NCBI RefSeq assembly: GCF_030717945.1
Contig: NZ_JAVAIM010000001.1
Span: forward strand, 2,417,131-2,481,130
Direction: 5' to 3'
DNA length: 64,000 bases
Source: Qipengyuania profundimaris
GTDB lineage: Bacteria > Pseudomonadota > Alphaproteobacteria > Sphingomonadales > Sphingomonadaceae
This document shows, in pieces, positions 8,700-16,660 of the stretch. The number at the start of each line of letters is the position of its first letter. Position 1 is the stretch's first letter. Below the pieces are notes generated by a model that ran no database searches, was not told where the DNA came from, and worked only from the letters and a program-made list of their open reading frames with translations. A program made the position numbers and the translations under genes.

Positions 8700-10126
8700 C
8701 AGTCTTTGAGCACCCAGGTGTCCTTGGTGCCGCCGCCCTGGCTGGAATTCACGACCAGCGAACCTTCCTTCAGCGCAACGCGCGTCAGGCCGCCGGGCGT
8801 GATGTCGACCTTGTCGGGCGACACAAGCACGAAGGGTCGCAAGTCGACATGGCGCGGCGCCAGGCCCTTCTTGGTGAAGATCGGGCAGGTCGACAGCGAA
8901 AGCGTGGGCTGCGCGATATAATTCTCGGGCTTTTCCACCAGCTTCTTGCGAAACTCGTCGATCTCTTTCTTCGAAGCAGCCGGGCCGATCAGCATGCCAT
9001 AGCCGCCGGAGCCGTGGACCTCCTTGACAACCAGCTCCTCAAGATTGTCGAGCACGTATTTCAGCGTCTCCTCATCGGCGCAGCGATGCGTTTCGACATT
9101 CGGCAGGAGCGGCTTTTCGCCCGTATAGAACTCGACGATCTCCGGCATGAAGGAATAGATCGCCTTATCGTCGGCGACGCCCGTGCCCGGGGCATTCGCA
9201 ATCGTGACGCCGCCGGCGCGATAGACGTCCATGATGCCCGGCACGCCGAGCACGCTGTCCTCGTTGAAGGTCAGCGGGTCGAGGAACTCGTCGTCCACCC
9301 GGCGATAGATTACATCGACCGGCTGGAACCCGTGCGTGGTCCGCATGGCGACGCGACCGTCGATGACCCTCAGATCGCTGCCTTCGATCAGTTCCGCGCC
9401 CATCTGGTCGGCGAGGAAGGCATGCTCGAAATAGGCCGAGTTGTAGATCCCCGGCGTGAGGACTGCGACGGTCGGCTTACCCTCGGTGCAATCGGGCGCG
9501 CAGGCGGCGAGACTCTTGGCCAGCCGGCGCGGATAGTCGGAGACCTGCTCCACCGGCACGCGCATGAACAGCTCGGGGAACATCGCCATCATGGTTTCGC
9601 GATTTTCCAGCATGTAGCTGACGCCCGACGGCGTGCGGGCATTGTCTTCCAGTACGTAGAATTCGTCCGGCCCGGTGCGGACCAGGTCGATGCCGACGAT
9701 ATGCGTGTAAACCCCGCCCGGCGGAGTGAAGCCGACCATGTTCGGCAGCCACGCCGCATTGTCACGGAACAAGCGTTCGGGAATGCGCCCGGCGCGGATG
9801 ATTTCCTGCCGGTGGTAGAGATCGTGCATGAAAGCATTGAGCGCCGACACGCGCTGCTCGATCCCGCGGGTCAGCTTGCGCCATTCGGCCGCGGTGATCA
9901 CGCGCGGGACCATGTCGAACGGGATCAGCCGTTCTTCGGCTTCGTCCTCGCCATAAACGTTGAAGGTGATGCCGGTCTTGCGGAAGTTCGTCTCCGCCTC
10001 GGCATGCTTGCGCTTGAGCAGGCCGGTCTTCTGTTCGTCGAACCAGTCGCAATACCGCTCATAGGCATCGCGCACGCTGCCATCGGCACCATGCATTTCG
10101 TCGAAGAATTCGGCGTTGCCCGTCAT
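8699..10126 (-). CDS. Circularly permuted ATP-grasp ligase
   Basis: A 475-residue protein of the circularly permuted ATP-grasp family (PF14403/DUF404-407). Visible motifs include VVKEVHGSGGYGMLIGPA (ATP-binding Lys and Gly-rich loop), EFYVLEDNARTPSGVSYMLENR and VAVLTPGIYNSAYFEHAFLA. The family is predicted to make amide or peptide bonds from ATP, an acid and an amine. The product is unknown. It is the first gene of the Anbu operon, with a strong GGGGG Shine-Dalgarno stretch before the ATG and an 8-bp inverted repeat just upstream. The C-terminus VNSSQGGGTKDTWVL is also typical. The following alpha-E gene is coupled to it through TGATG. Confidence 0.93.
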   Translation of the reverse strand: MTGNAEFFDEMHGADGSVRDAYERYCDWFDEQKTGLLKRKHAEAETNFRKTGITFNVYGEDEAEERLIPFDMVPRVITAAEWRKLTRGIEQRVSALNAFMHDLYHRQEIIRAGRIPERLFRDNAAWLPNMVGFTPPGGVYTHIVGIDLVRTGPDEFYVLEDNARTPSGVSYMLENRETMMAMFPELFMRVPVEQVSDYPRRLAKSLAACAPDCTEGKPTVAVLTPGIYNSAYFEHAFLADQMGAELIEGSDLRVIDGRVAMRTTHGFQPVDVIYRRVDDEFLDPLTFNEDSVLGVPGIMDVYRAGGVTIANAPGTGVADDKAIYSFMPEIVEFYTGEKPLLPNVETHRCADEETLKYVLDNLEELVVKEVHGSGGYGMLIGPAASKKEIDEFRKKLVEKPENYIAQPTLSLSTCPIFTKKGLAPRHVDLRPFVLVSPDKVDITPGGLTRVALKEGSLVVNSSQGGGTKDTWVLKD

Positions 10127-10142
10127 TGTCCCCCGGGGATGT

Positions 10143-10165
10143 TCACGGCACAGAACATGCCGTGA
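10143..10165. promoter_or_regulatory. 8-bp inverted repeat upstream of the Anbu operon
   Basis: TCACGGCA, 7 bases, TGCCGTGA is a perfect palindrome placed 17 bases before the ATP-grasp start, between it and the upstream hydrolase stop. No T-tract follows on either strand, so an operator or a 5'-UTR hairpin is more likely than an intrinsic terminator. Confidence 0.4.
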
Positions 10166-10185
10166 TCCTACAGGAACACAAGCCT

Positions 10186-10953
10186 TCAGCCGCGATCAAG
10201 TTCCGCGAGAAGCGCCGCCATCGCCTCATTGGTCATGACGAGGCCCATGTGCGAGCAGCGCACGGGAATGGCGCGGTCGCGTTCGCCGGGGCGGCCGCAG
10301 GCCGATTTCGGATGGACGACGCCGTCGCACGGGCTCCAGATAGCGACCGTCTCCACCGGCGGCTTCTCCGCGACGACGGTGTCGATTTCCGGCTCGTCGA
10401 CACGGTGTCCCGCGATCGCCTGATAGGCCCGCCAGCCATTGTTCGCCCGCGGACTGCCGGAGAAGGGCGAGCCCATGGTGACGACCTTTGCGACCTTGTC
10501 GGGATGCTGCTTGGCAAGTTCGCGCGCCATCACCCCGCCGAGGCTCCAGCCGACCAGCACGATCGACTCGCCATGCCGCTTATGCAGGGCGAGCAAGCGC
10601 TTCTCGACGCGCGCGAAACGGTCGGCCGTGGCGCCGAGGTTGTAACCGAGGCCCCAGCGCTTGGCGGTATGCCCGGCTTCTTCCAGCCGCCGCGCCATCC
10701 AGCGCATGCGAATCGGATGCGCACCAAAGCCCGGCAGCAGCATGATGTGCTTGGGATCGGCAGCCGGAGAGATTTCCAGAGCGTCGCCGAGCCGTCGGCG
10801 CAGGGGTTCGAACGGCCAGAGAAATTCGCGGAGCAGCAATTGCCAGCGCGGCCCGCGGGCATCGTCGGGGCATGGCTCTTTCGCGAGCGCCCAGCGGCGC
10901 GCGAGTTCCTCGCCATGCTGGAGTGCGCTGTCTTTGAATGGTAACGTTGCCAT
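10186..10953 (-). CDS. Alpha/beta-hydrolase, lipase-like
   Basis: A serine hydrolase of about 255 residues. The first strand and oxyanion region is HIMLLPGFGAHP, the nucleophile elbow is VGWSLGG, the acidic residue is likely in IWSPCDGVV and the His in VRCSHMGLV near the C-terminus. This arrangement matches the PGAP1/triacylglycerol-lipase-like branch. The substrate is unknown. There is no signal peptide. The ATG start is chosen over a GTG six codons upstream. It lies 59 bases upstream of the Anbu operon on the same strand and might be co-transcribed, although the intervening inverted repeat argues for separate control. Confidence 0.78.
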   Translation of the reverse strand: MATLPFKDSALQHGEELARRWALAKEPCPDDARGPRWQLLLREFLWPFEPLRRRLGDALEISPAADPKHIMLLPGFGAHPIRMRWMARRLEEAGHTAKRWGLGYNLGATADRFARVEKRLLALHKRHGESIVLVGWSLGGVMARELAKQHPDKVAKVVTMGSPFSGSPRANNGWRAYQAIAGHRVDEPEIDTVVAEKPPVETVAIWSPCDGVVHPKSACGRPGERDRAIPVRCSHMGLVMTNEAMAALLAELDRG

Positions 10954-11018
10954 CACCGCGTCATAATGCACGGGCGCGATTAACGGGTCCCGAATTTCAA
11001 ACTGTCACCGAGATGTCA

Positions 11019-11558
11019 TCAGCCCTCGGCCGGACAATCGCCGATACGTTCGTGGCTGGTATTCATGACCATCCTGCCTTCGCCCTGGCCCGGTATATTG
11101 CCTTCCATGGTCATGGTCATTTCGGAACTCGTCCGTCCGCCGCTGCCCTGCATGGTCATGCGCATCGTGCCCTCGCCCTGGCCGGAGCAGGTCATGACAG
11201 CGTCGATATCGCCGCCATCGACGTCGAACTTCTCAAACGAGCAATTCTCGTCCTGGGACTCGCGCGCCATTTCCTCAAAGCCCCGGTCGGCTTCTTCCTG
11301 GGTGAGGCAGTATTCGAAACTGCGACTCATCATGCCGCGCATCATCTCGACCGCTTCCGGCGGTGCGCCGGGCGCCTCCAGCTCGACCAGTTCGGTGGTG
11401 GCGCGATACTGGCCGGCCTCGGGCTTGACCATTTCGTCGGCCATCTCGGCGACTTCTGCACCGGTGATCTCGCCATCGCCGTCCGCATCGGCACTGGTGT
11501 TTCCGCCGCATGCCGCGAGGCCGAGCGCCGCAACGCTTGCGAATAGATATCTGTGCAT
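11019..11558 (-). CDS. DUF3617-like lipoprotein with a single EF-hand loop
   Basis: A 179-residue exported lipoprotein: signal peptide with lipobox LGLAACGG. Soon after the Cys is DADGDGEITGAE, which fits the 12-residue EF-hand loop (D-x-D-x-D-G-x-I-x-x-x-E) exactly, although only one loop is present. The remainder (MMSRSFEYCLTQEEA, ENCSFEKFDVDGGDIDAVM, MTMEGNI) resembles DUF3617 periplasmic proteins with paired Cys residues. The ATG before HRYLFASVAALG is preceded by GGGGAG at 8 bases, which favours it over the upstream TTG. Function is unknown; calcium binding is an inference from the loop. Confidence 0.72.
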   Translation of the reverse strand: MHRYLFASVAALGLAACGGNTSADADGDGEITGAEVAEMADEMVKPEAGQYRATTELVELEAPGAPPEAVEMMRGMMSRSFEYCLTQEEADRGFEEMARESQDENCSFEKFDVDGGDIDAVMTCSGQGEGTMRMTMQGSGGRTSSEMTMTMEGNIPGQGEGRMVMNTSHERIGDCPAEG

Positions 11559-11656
11559 GGCCAATTCTCCCCTGATGAATGCCGCAAGCTAGCAGCCATG
11601 ACGCCTCGCGCAACCGGGCGTTGATCGCCGCGCCGCCGTTCCCCATATGTGCGCGC

Positions 11657-13852
11657 ATGGCCGAACTCGTTATCAGGCGCGGACTCGAAGAACCGGACAC
11701 CACCGGCGAGTTCACCCCGCACAAACCCGCCCGCCCCGAGAAATCGATGCCGGGCAAGAAGTTCAAGCTCGTCAGCGACTATACGCCGTCGGGCGACCAG
11801 CCGACGGCCATTGCCGAGCTGACTTCGGCAGCCAGGGACGAAGAGCAGACGCAGGTGCTGCTCGGCGTGACGGGTTCGGGCAAGACCTTCACCATGGCCA
11901 AGGTGATCGAGGAATTGCAGCGCCCGGCCCTGATTCTTGCGCCCAATAAAATCCTCGCCGCACAGCTCTATGGAGAGTTCAAAAGCTTCTTCCCGGAGAA
12001 TGCGGTCGAGTATTTCGTCAGCTATTACGATTACTACCAGCCCGAAGCCTACGTCCCGCGGTCCGATACCTATATCGAGAAGGAAAGCTCGGTGAACGAG
12101 GCGATCGACCGGATGCGCCACTCGGCCACCCGCGCCCTGCTGGAGCGCGACGATGTCATCATCGTCGCCTCGGTATCCTGCCTCTACGGTATCGGTTCGG
12201 TCGAGACGTACTCGGCCATGATCTTCGACATCAAGAAAGATACCAGCGTCGACCAGCGCGAGTTGATCCGCAAGCTGGTGGCCCTGCAGTACAAGCGCAA
12301 CGACGCTGCTTTCGCGCGCGGCAATTTCCGGGTTAGGGGCGACAATCTGGAGATTTTCCCGAGCCACTACGAGGACATGGCCTGGCGCGTCAGCTTCTTC
12401 GGCGACGAAATCGAGGACATCAGCGAGTTCGATCCGCTCACCGGCAAGAAAGGCGCCAGCCTCGACAAGGTGCGCATCTACGCCAATTCGCACTACGTCA
12501 CGCCAGGCCCGACGATGAAACAGGCCTCGGAAGCCATCAAGTTCGAGCTGACCGAACGCCTCAAGGAGCTGCATGAGGAAGGCCGCCTGCTTGAAGCGCA
12601 GCGGCTGGAGCAGCGCACCAATTTCGACCTGGAGATGATCGCCGCCACCGGCTCATGCGCGGGCATCGAGAACTACAGCCGCTTCCTGACCGGCCGCCTG
12701 CCCGGCGAACCACCGCCCACGCTGTTCGAATACCTGCCTGAAAACGCGCTGCTGTTCGTCGATGAAAGTCACCAGACCGTGCCGCAGATCGGCGCGATGG
12801 CGAAGGGCGACCACCGGCGCAAGATCACGCTCGCCGAATACGGTTTCCGCCTGCCCAGCTGTATCGACAACCGCCCGCTCCGCTTCAACGAGTGGGACGC
12901 GATGCGCCCGCAGACCTTCTGCGTCTCGGCCACGCCCGGTACCTGGGAAATGGAGCAAACCGGCGGCGTGTTCGCCGAACAGGTTATTCGCCCTACCGGA
13001 CTGATCGACCCGCCGGTCGAGATCAAGCCGGTCGAGGACCAGGTCCAGGACTGCATCGAGGAGTGCAAGAAGACCGCGAAGATGGGCTACCGCACGCTCG
13101 TCACCACGCTGACCAAGCGGATGGCGGAAGACCTCACCGAGTTCATGCACGAAGCGGGCGTGAAAGTCCGCTACATGCACTCCGACGTGGAAACGCTGGA
13201 GCGTATCGAGCTGATCCGCGACCTGCGGCTTGGCGTTTACGACGTGCTGGTGGGCATCAACCTGCTACGCGAAGGCCTCGACATTCCCGAATGCGGGCTG
13301 GTCTGCATTCTCGATGCTGACAAGGAAGGTTTCCTCCGCAGCGAGACCAGCCTCGTCCAGACCATCGGCCGCGCGGCGCGCAACGTCGAGGGTCGGGTGA
13401 TCCTTTATGCCGACCGGATTACCGGCAGCATGGAGCGCGCCATGGCGGAAACGGATCGCCGCCGCGAAAAGCAGCAGGCCTACAACGAAGAACACGGCAT
13501 CACGCCCAAGACGATCAAGCGCAACATCGCGGACATTGTCGCGCATACTGCGGCGCAGGACGGCGTTACCGTCGATACGGGCGACGACGAGCGCAACAAT
13601 CTCGTCGGCCACAATCTGCGTGCCTATATCGAGGATCTGGAAAAGAGGATGCGCGCCGCCGCCGCCGACCTCGAATTCGAGGAAGCCGGCCGCCTACGCG
13701 ACGAGATCCGCAGGCTGGAGAACGACGAACTCGGCCTCGGCGACGATGAGAAGAAAGCGCCCCGCGTCGGGCGCAGCGATGCCGGCCGACCCGGCACGCG
13801 CAAGACCCGTTACGGCAAGACACGATACAAGCGGATGGGTGGCAAGCCTTAA
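11657..13852 (+). CDS. uvrB: Excinuclease ABC subunit B
   Basis: UvrB, the DNA-damage-verification helicase of nucleotide excision repair, 731 residues. Walker A is GVTGSGKT near residue 70. The beta-hairpin region reads [13 protein letters not shown], the helicase motifs include [13 protein letters not shown] and QTIGRAARN, and the C-terminal UVR domain ([18 protein letters not shown]) binds UvrC. The start before [18 protein letters not shown] is chosen because that N-terminal extension is familiar from sphingomonad UvrB. No clear Shine-Dalgarno precedes it, and a later Met ([13 protein letters not shown]) is possible. It is transcribed divergently from the DUF3617-like gene. Expected regulation by LexA cannot be confirmed from a visible site. 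Confidence 0.97.
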   Translation: MAELVIRRGLEEPDTTGEFTPHKPARPEKSMPGKKFKLVSDYTPSGDQPTAIAELTSAARDEEQTQVLLGVTGSGKTFTMAKVIEELQRPALILAPNKILAAQLYGEFKSFFPENAVEYFVSYYDYYQPEAYVPRSDTYIEKESSVNEAIDRMRHSATRALLERDDVIIVASVSCLYGIGSVETYSAMIFDIKKDTSVDQRELIRKLVALQYKRNDAAFARGNFRVRGDNLEIFPSHYEDMAWRVSFFGDEIEDISEFDPLTGKKGASLDKVRIYANSHYVTPGPTMKQASEAIKFELTERLKELHEEGRLLEAQRLEQRTNFDLEMIAATGSCAGIENYSRFLTGRLPGEPPPTLFEYLPENALLFVDESHQTVPQIGAMAKGDHRRKITLAEYGFRLPSCIDNRPLRFNEWDAMRPQTFCVSATPGTWEMEQTGGVFAEQVIRPTGLIDPPVEIKPVEDQVQDCIEECKKTAKMGYRTLVTTLTKRMAEDLTEFMHEAGVKVRYMHSDVETLERIELIRDLRLGVYDVLVGINLLREGLDIPECGLVCILDADKEGFLRSETSLVQTIGRAARNVEGRVILYADRITGSMERAMAETDRRREKQQAYNEEHGITPKTIKRNIADIVAHTAAQDGVTVDTGDDERNNLVGHNLRAYIEDLEKRMRAAAADLEFEEAGRLRDEIRRLENDELGLGDDEKKAPRVGRSDAGRPGTRKTRYGKTRYKRMGGKP

Positions 13853-13933
13853 GGTAAATACCTGATTAACCATCGTATTTGGAACCCGATGCCCTTCGCC
13901 CGAGTTTATCCGGCGAACTATTCGGAGATGACC

Positions 13934-14482
13934 ATGCGTGTCCTGCTTGCTTCCGTTGCCGTGCTGGCCTTGGCCGCCTGCGGCGATACCGGTGAGGGCG
14001 AAGGCGATGTCAGCGAAGAAGCGGCCGCCATTGCCGAGAACCGCCCCATCGAAGGCCCGCGCTCGGGCGAGAATACCGAATTCGACGAGGAAGGCCGGCG
14101 CTGGTTCTACAAACCGTCGACCCGCACCGCGCTCTACGGCACGGCGGAAAGCGAAGGTGTGATTTCGTTCTCCTGCAATGGCGCTGTGACTGGCGAGGAG
14201 ACGCTGGTCTTCCAGTGGATCGAGCAGGCGACTGCCGATGCGACCGAAATGCTCGCGATCCGCAATGGCGATAATGCCGCGGAAGTCGAGGTCGAAGGCG
14301 TTGCCAGCGTCCTCGGGCCCGACGCGATCTGGCAGGGAGATGTTCCGCAAGGCAGCGAGGCATACATGCTGCTGGCCGGTGCGACATCGCCGACCACGCT
14401 GACGCTGGGCGAACGCTCGATCACCGTACCCGCTTCAGAGCAGCTGACCGCTGCACTCGATGCCTGCATGTCGGACTCCTGA
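13934..14482 (+). CDS. Exported lipoprotein of unknown function
   Basis: A 182-residue lipoprotein. The signal peptide MRVLLASVAVLALAAC ends in a good lipobox, followed by an acidic linker (GEGEGDVSEEAAA). The mature part contains WFYKPSTRTALYG, VISFSCNGAVTGE and a terminal ALDACMSDS with two Cys that may pair. GGAG lies six bases before this ATG, deciding between it and two upstream Mets. I do not recognise a named domain. It is similar in size and style to the lipoprotein two genes downstream (FFALECTDQGG...LVERCRL), and the two may be distant paralogues, but this is a visual impression only. Confidence 0.75.
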   Translation: MRVLLASVAVLALAACGDTGEGEGDVSEEAAAIAENRPIEGPRSGENTEFDEEGRRWFYKPSTRTALYGTAESEGVISFSCNGAVTGEETLVFQWIEQATADATEMLAIRNGDNAAEVEVEGVASVLGPDAIWQGDVPQGSEAYMLLAGATSPTTLTLGERSITVPASEQLTAALDACMSDS

Positions 14483-14532
14483 GGGGGCGAAGCGCATTTA
14501 CGTGATGAGGTGAAGGCGGCATAGCCGGGCGC

Positions 14533-16023
14533 ATGAGATATTTGCTCCTGGCCGCCGCCGCATCGCTCGCCCTGCCGCTACCCCTCTCGGCACAGGACCA
14601 GCCTCCCGAAGCCGAGGCTGCAGCGCCCGTCGATCCCCAAGTGCGCACGCGCAACCTGACCGGAACCTTCGCCGGTCAGCGCGTCCCCTACCGCGCCACG
14701 GTCCGTGAAACCGTGCTTGAGAGCGACGAGGGCGAACCCGAGGCCGTCATCGTCACTACCAGCTACGTCAGGACCCCGCGGGACACGTCGCGGCCGGTGT
14801 TCTTCATCTACAACGGCGGGCCGGGATCGGGTTCGGTCTGGCTGCAGATGGGCGCATGGGGACCCAAGCGGGTCGCGATACCGTCCGATGCGCGCGACGA
14901 TGGCGCACCGCCCTATCCGCTGCTCGACAATCCCGACAGCTTGCTGGACGTTGCTGACCTCGTCTTCATCGATCCGCCTGGCACGGGTTTCAGCCATCTG
15001 ACCCACGGCACCGATCCCGAGAAATACTACGGCTTGCGGCAGGATGCGCGTGCCGTCGCCGAGGTGATCCGCCGCTGGATCAACGACAACGGCCGCTGGA
15101 ACAGCCCGAAATATCTCGGCGGCGAAAGTTACGGCACTACGCGCACTGCCATGGTGGTGGACGAGCTGGAAGGCGGCACCTTCAACGATGTCGGTCTCAA
15201 CGGCCTGATCCTCGTGTCCACGATCCTCGACTTCGCAGCACGCGAGCCCACGCCGGGCAACGAGATGGCCTATCTCGTCACGCTGCCGAACATGGCCGCT
15301 GCGGCCTATTACCATGGCAAGGTGCAGGCGCCGTCGGTCGAAGCGATCGCCGAGGAAGCGAGACAGTTCGCCATCGGCCCCTTCGCCACCGCGCTGCTCA
15401 AGGGGCAGGACCTGCCAGATGCGGAACGCGCCGCAGTGCGCGCGGAACTCTCACGGCTGACCGGCCTGTCGGAGACCTATCTCGACCAGGCCAATTTGCG
15501 CGTCACCAGCCAGCGCTTCTACAAGGAGCTGTTGCGCGACCGGGGGCTGACCATAGGCCGGCTCGACGCGCGCTATACGGGAACAGACTTCGACAATGCG
15601 GGCGAGACACCCGACAACGACCCGAGCTTCTATGGCATCGACGCAGGCTACACCGCCGCCATCAACGAATGGCTGCGCGAGGGGCTGGGCTTCGAAACCG
15701 AGCGCGAATACCAGTCCATCGGCAGCGAACCGGGCCGCAATTGGGACTGGTCGCTGGGCGGTGGCCGGAATGCCTATCTCAACGTCGCGCCCTTCATCGG
15801 CAAGGCCATGCGCGAGAATTCGCAACTGCGTCTGTTCAACGCGCAAGGGTGGTACGATTTCGCGACACCCTTTTTCGGCGCGGAATATTCGCTGAACCGA
15901 TACGGCATACCACAGGACCGGCTGACCTTCCGCTATTACGATGCGGGCCACATGATGTATGTGCGCGACGAGGACCGGGCGAAGCTTTCGGCCGACATCC
16001 GCGCCTTTATTCGCGACCGCTGA
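14533..16023 (+). CDS. Exported S10-family serine carboxypeptidase
   Basis: A 496-residue peptidase of family S10 (carboxypeptidase Y-like). Residues 1-21 form a signal peptide ending ALPLPLSAQ. The oxyanion-hole region is FFIYNGGPGSGSVWLQ near residue 95, the nucleophile Ser199 lies in GGESYGTT, the Asp in GWYDFATPFFG and the catalytic His in DAGHMMYV close to the C-terminus. Bacterial S10 enzymes remove C-terminal residues from peptides, often in the periplasm. The gene is 50 bases after the preceding lipoprotein gene on the same strand and could share its transcript. Confidence 0.93.
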   Translation: MRYLLLAAAASLALPLPLSAQDQPPEAEAAAPVDPQVRTRNLTGTFAGQRVPYRATVRETVLESDEGEPEAVIVTTSYVRTPRDTSRPVFFIYNGGPGSGSVWLQMGAWGPKRVAIPSDARDDGAPPYPLLDNPDSLLDVADLVFIDPPGTGFSHLTHGTDPEKYYGLRQDARAVAEVIRRWINDNGRWNSPKYLGGESYGTTRTAMVVDELEGGTFNDVGLNGLILVSTILDFAAREPTPGNEMAYLVTLPNMAAAAYYHGKVQAPSVEAIAEEARQFAIGPFATALLKGQDLPDAERAAVRAELSRLTGLSETYLDQANLRVTSQRFYKELLRDRGLTIGRLDARYTGTDFDNAGETPDNDPSFYGIDAGYTAAINEWLREGLGFETEREYQSIGSEPGRNWDWSLGGGRNAYLNVAPFIGKAMRENSQLRLFNAQGWYDFATPFFGAEYSLNRYGIPQDRLTFRYYDAGHMMYVRDEDRAKLSADIRAFIRDR

Positions 16024-16078
16024 GGACAGTTTTGCTCTGCCGCTTGATCGTGCGATGCGCTGTGCCATAGCCGCAGCG

Positions 16079-16660
16079 ATGGTTCGCATCCTTGCCCCGC
16101 TATTCGTCCTCTTGCTGGCAGCCTGCAAGCCGCCGGCGTCCGACGAATATACCGAGCGCACGCGCATTGCGCCGCGCGCCGAGGCGCCGTCCGAACCGAT
16201 CCGGTCTCCCGATACCGAAGGTGCGGTCTGGGCCGCGACGGACAATGCCGACCGATTGCTTTACGGCAAACCGGGCGAACGACCGTTCTTCGCGCTCGAG
16301 TGCACCGACCAGGGCGGCCTGCCGCTGGTCGCCTACACACGCTTCGCCAAGGCCGACGCGCATGCGAAGGCAATCCTTGCGTTGATCGGCAACGGCCATG
16401 TCTCGCGGCTCAAGATCGATGCGGTTGAGCGCGGCAACGTCTGGCGTTGGGAAGGCGCAGTCGAGGCCGAGGACCCGGCGCTCGACGTACTCACCGGCAC
16501 GCGGCAGGTCGAAGCGACCGTTCCGGGTGCGGGAAGCCTCATCCTCAACCCAAGTGCATTGCCGGGAGAGCTGGTCGAGCGTTGTCGTTTACAAGACGAC
16601 GCCCAACCCGAGGAAACTAGCGCGGAGCCCGAGCCTTCCGCGCCAGAAGATCCGGCGTAA
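16079..16660 (+). CDS. Exported lipoprotein of unknown function
   Basis: A 193-residue lipoprotein with signal peptide MVRILAPLFVLLLAAC. The mature domain contains FFALECTDQGGLPLVAYTRF, an alanine-rich helix and a final LVERCRLQ, followed by an acidic, proline-rich tail (EETSAEPEPSAPEDPA). The two Cys may form a disulphide. No named domain is recognised. Its last 44 bases overlap the 3' end of the convergent dsbD gene, so the acidic tail and the DsbD C-terminus are encoded on opposite strands of the same DNA. Confidence 0.72.
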   Translation: MVRILAPLFVLLLAACKPPASDEYTERTRIAPRAEAPSEPIRSPDTEGAVWAATDNADRLLYGKPGERPFFALECTDQGGLPLVAYTRFAKADAHAKAILALIGNGHVSRLKIDAVERGNVWRWEGAVEAEDPALDVLTGTRQVEATVPGAGSLILNPSALPGELVERCRLQDDAQPEETSAEPEPSAPEDPA

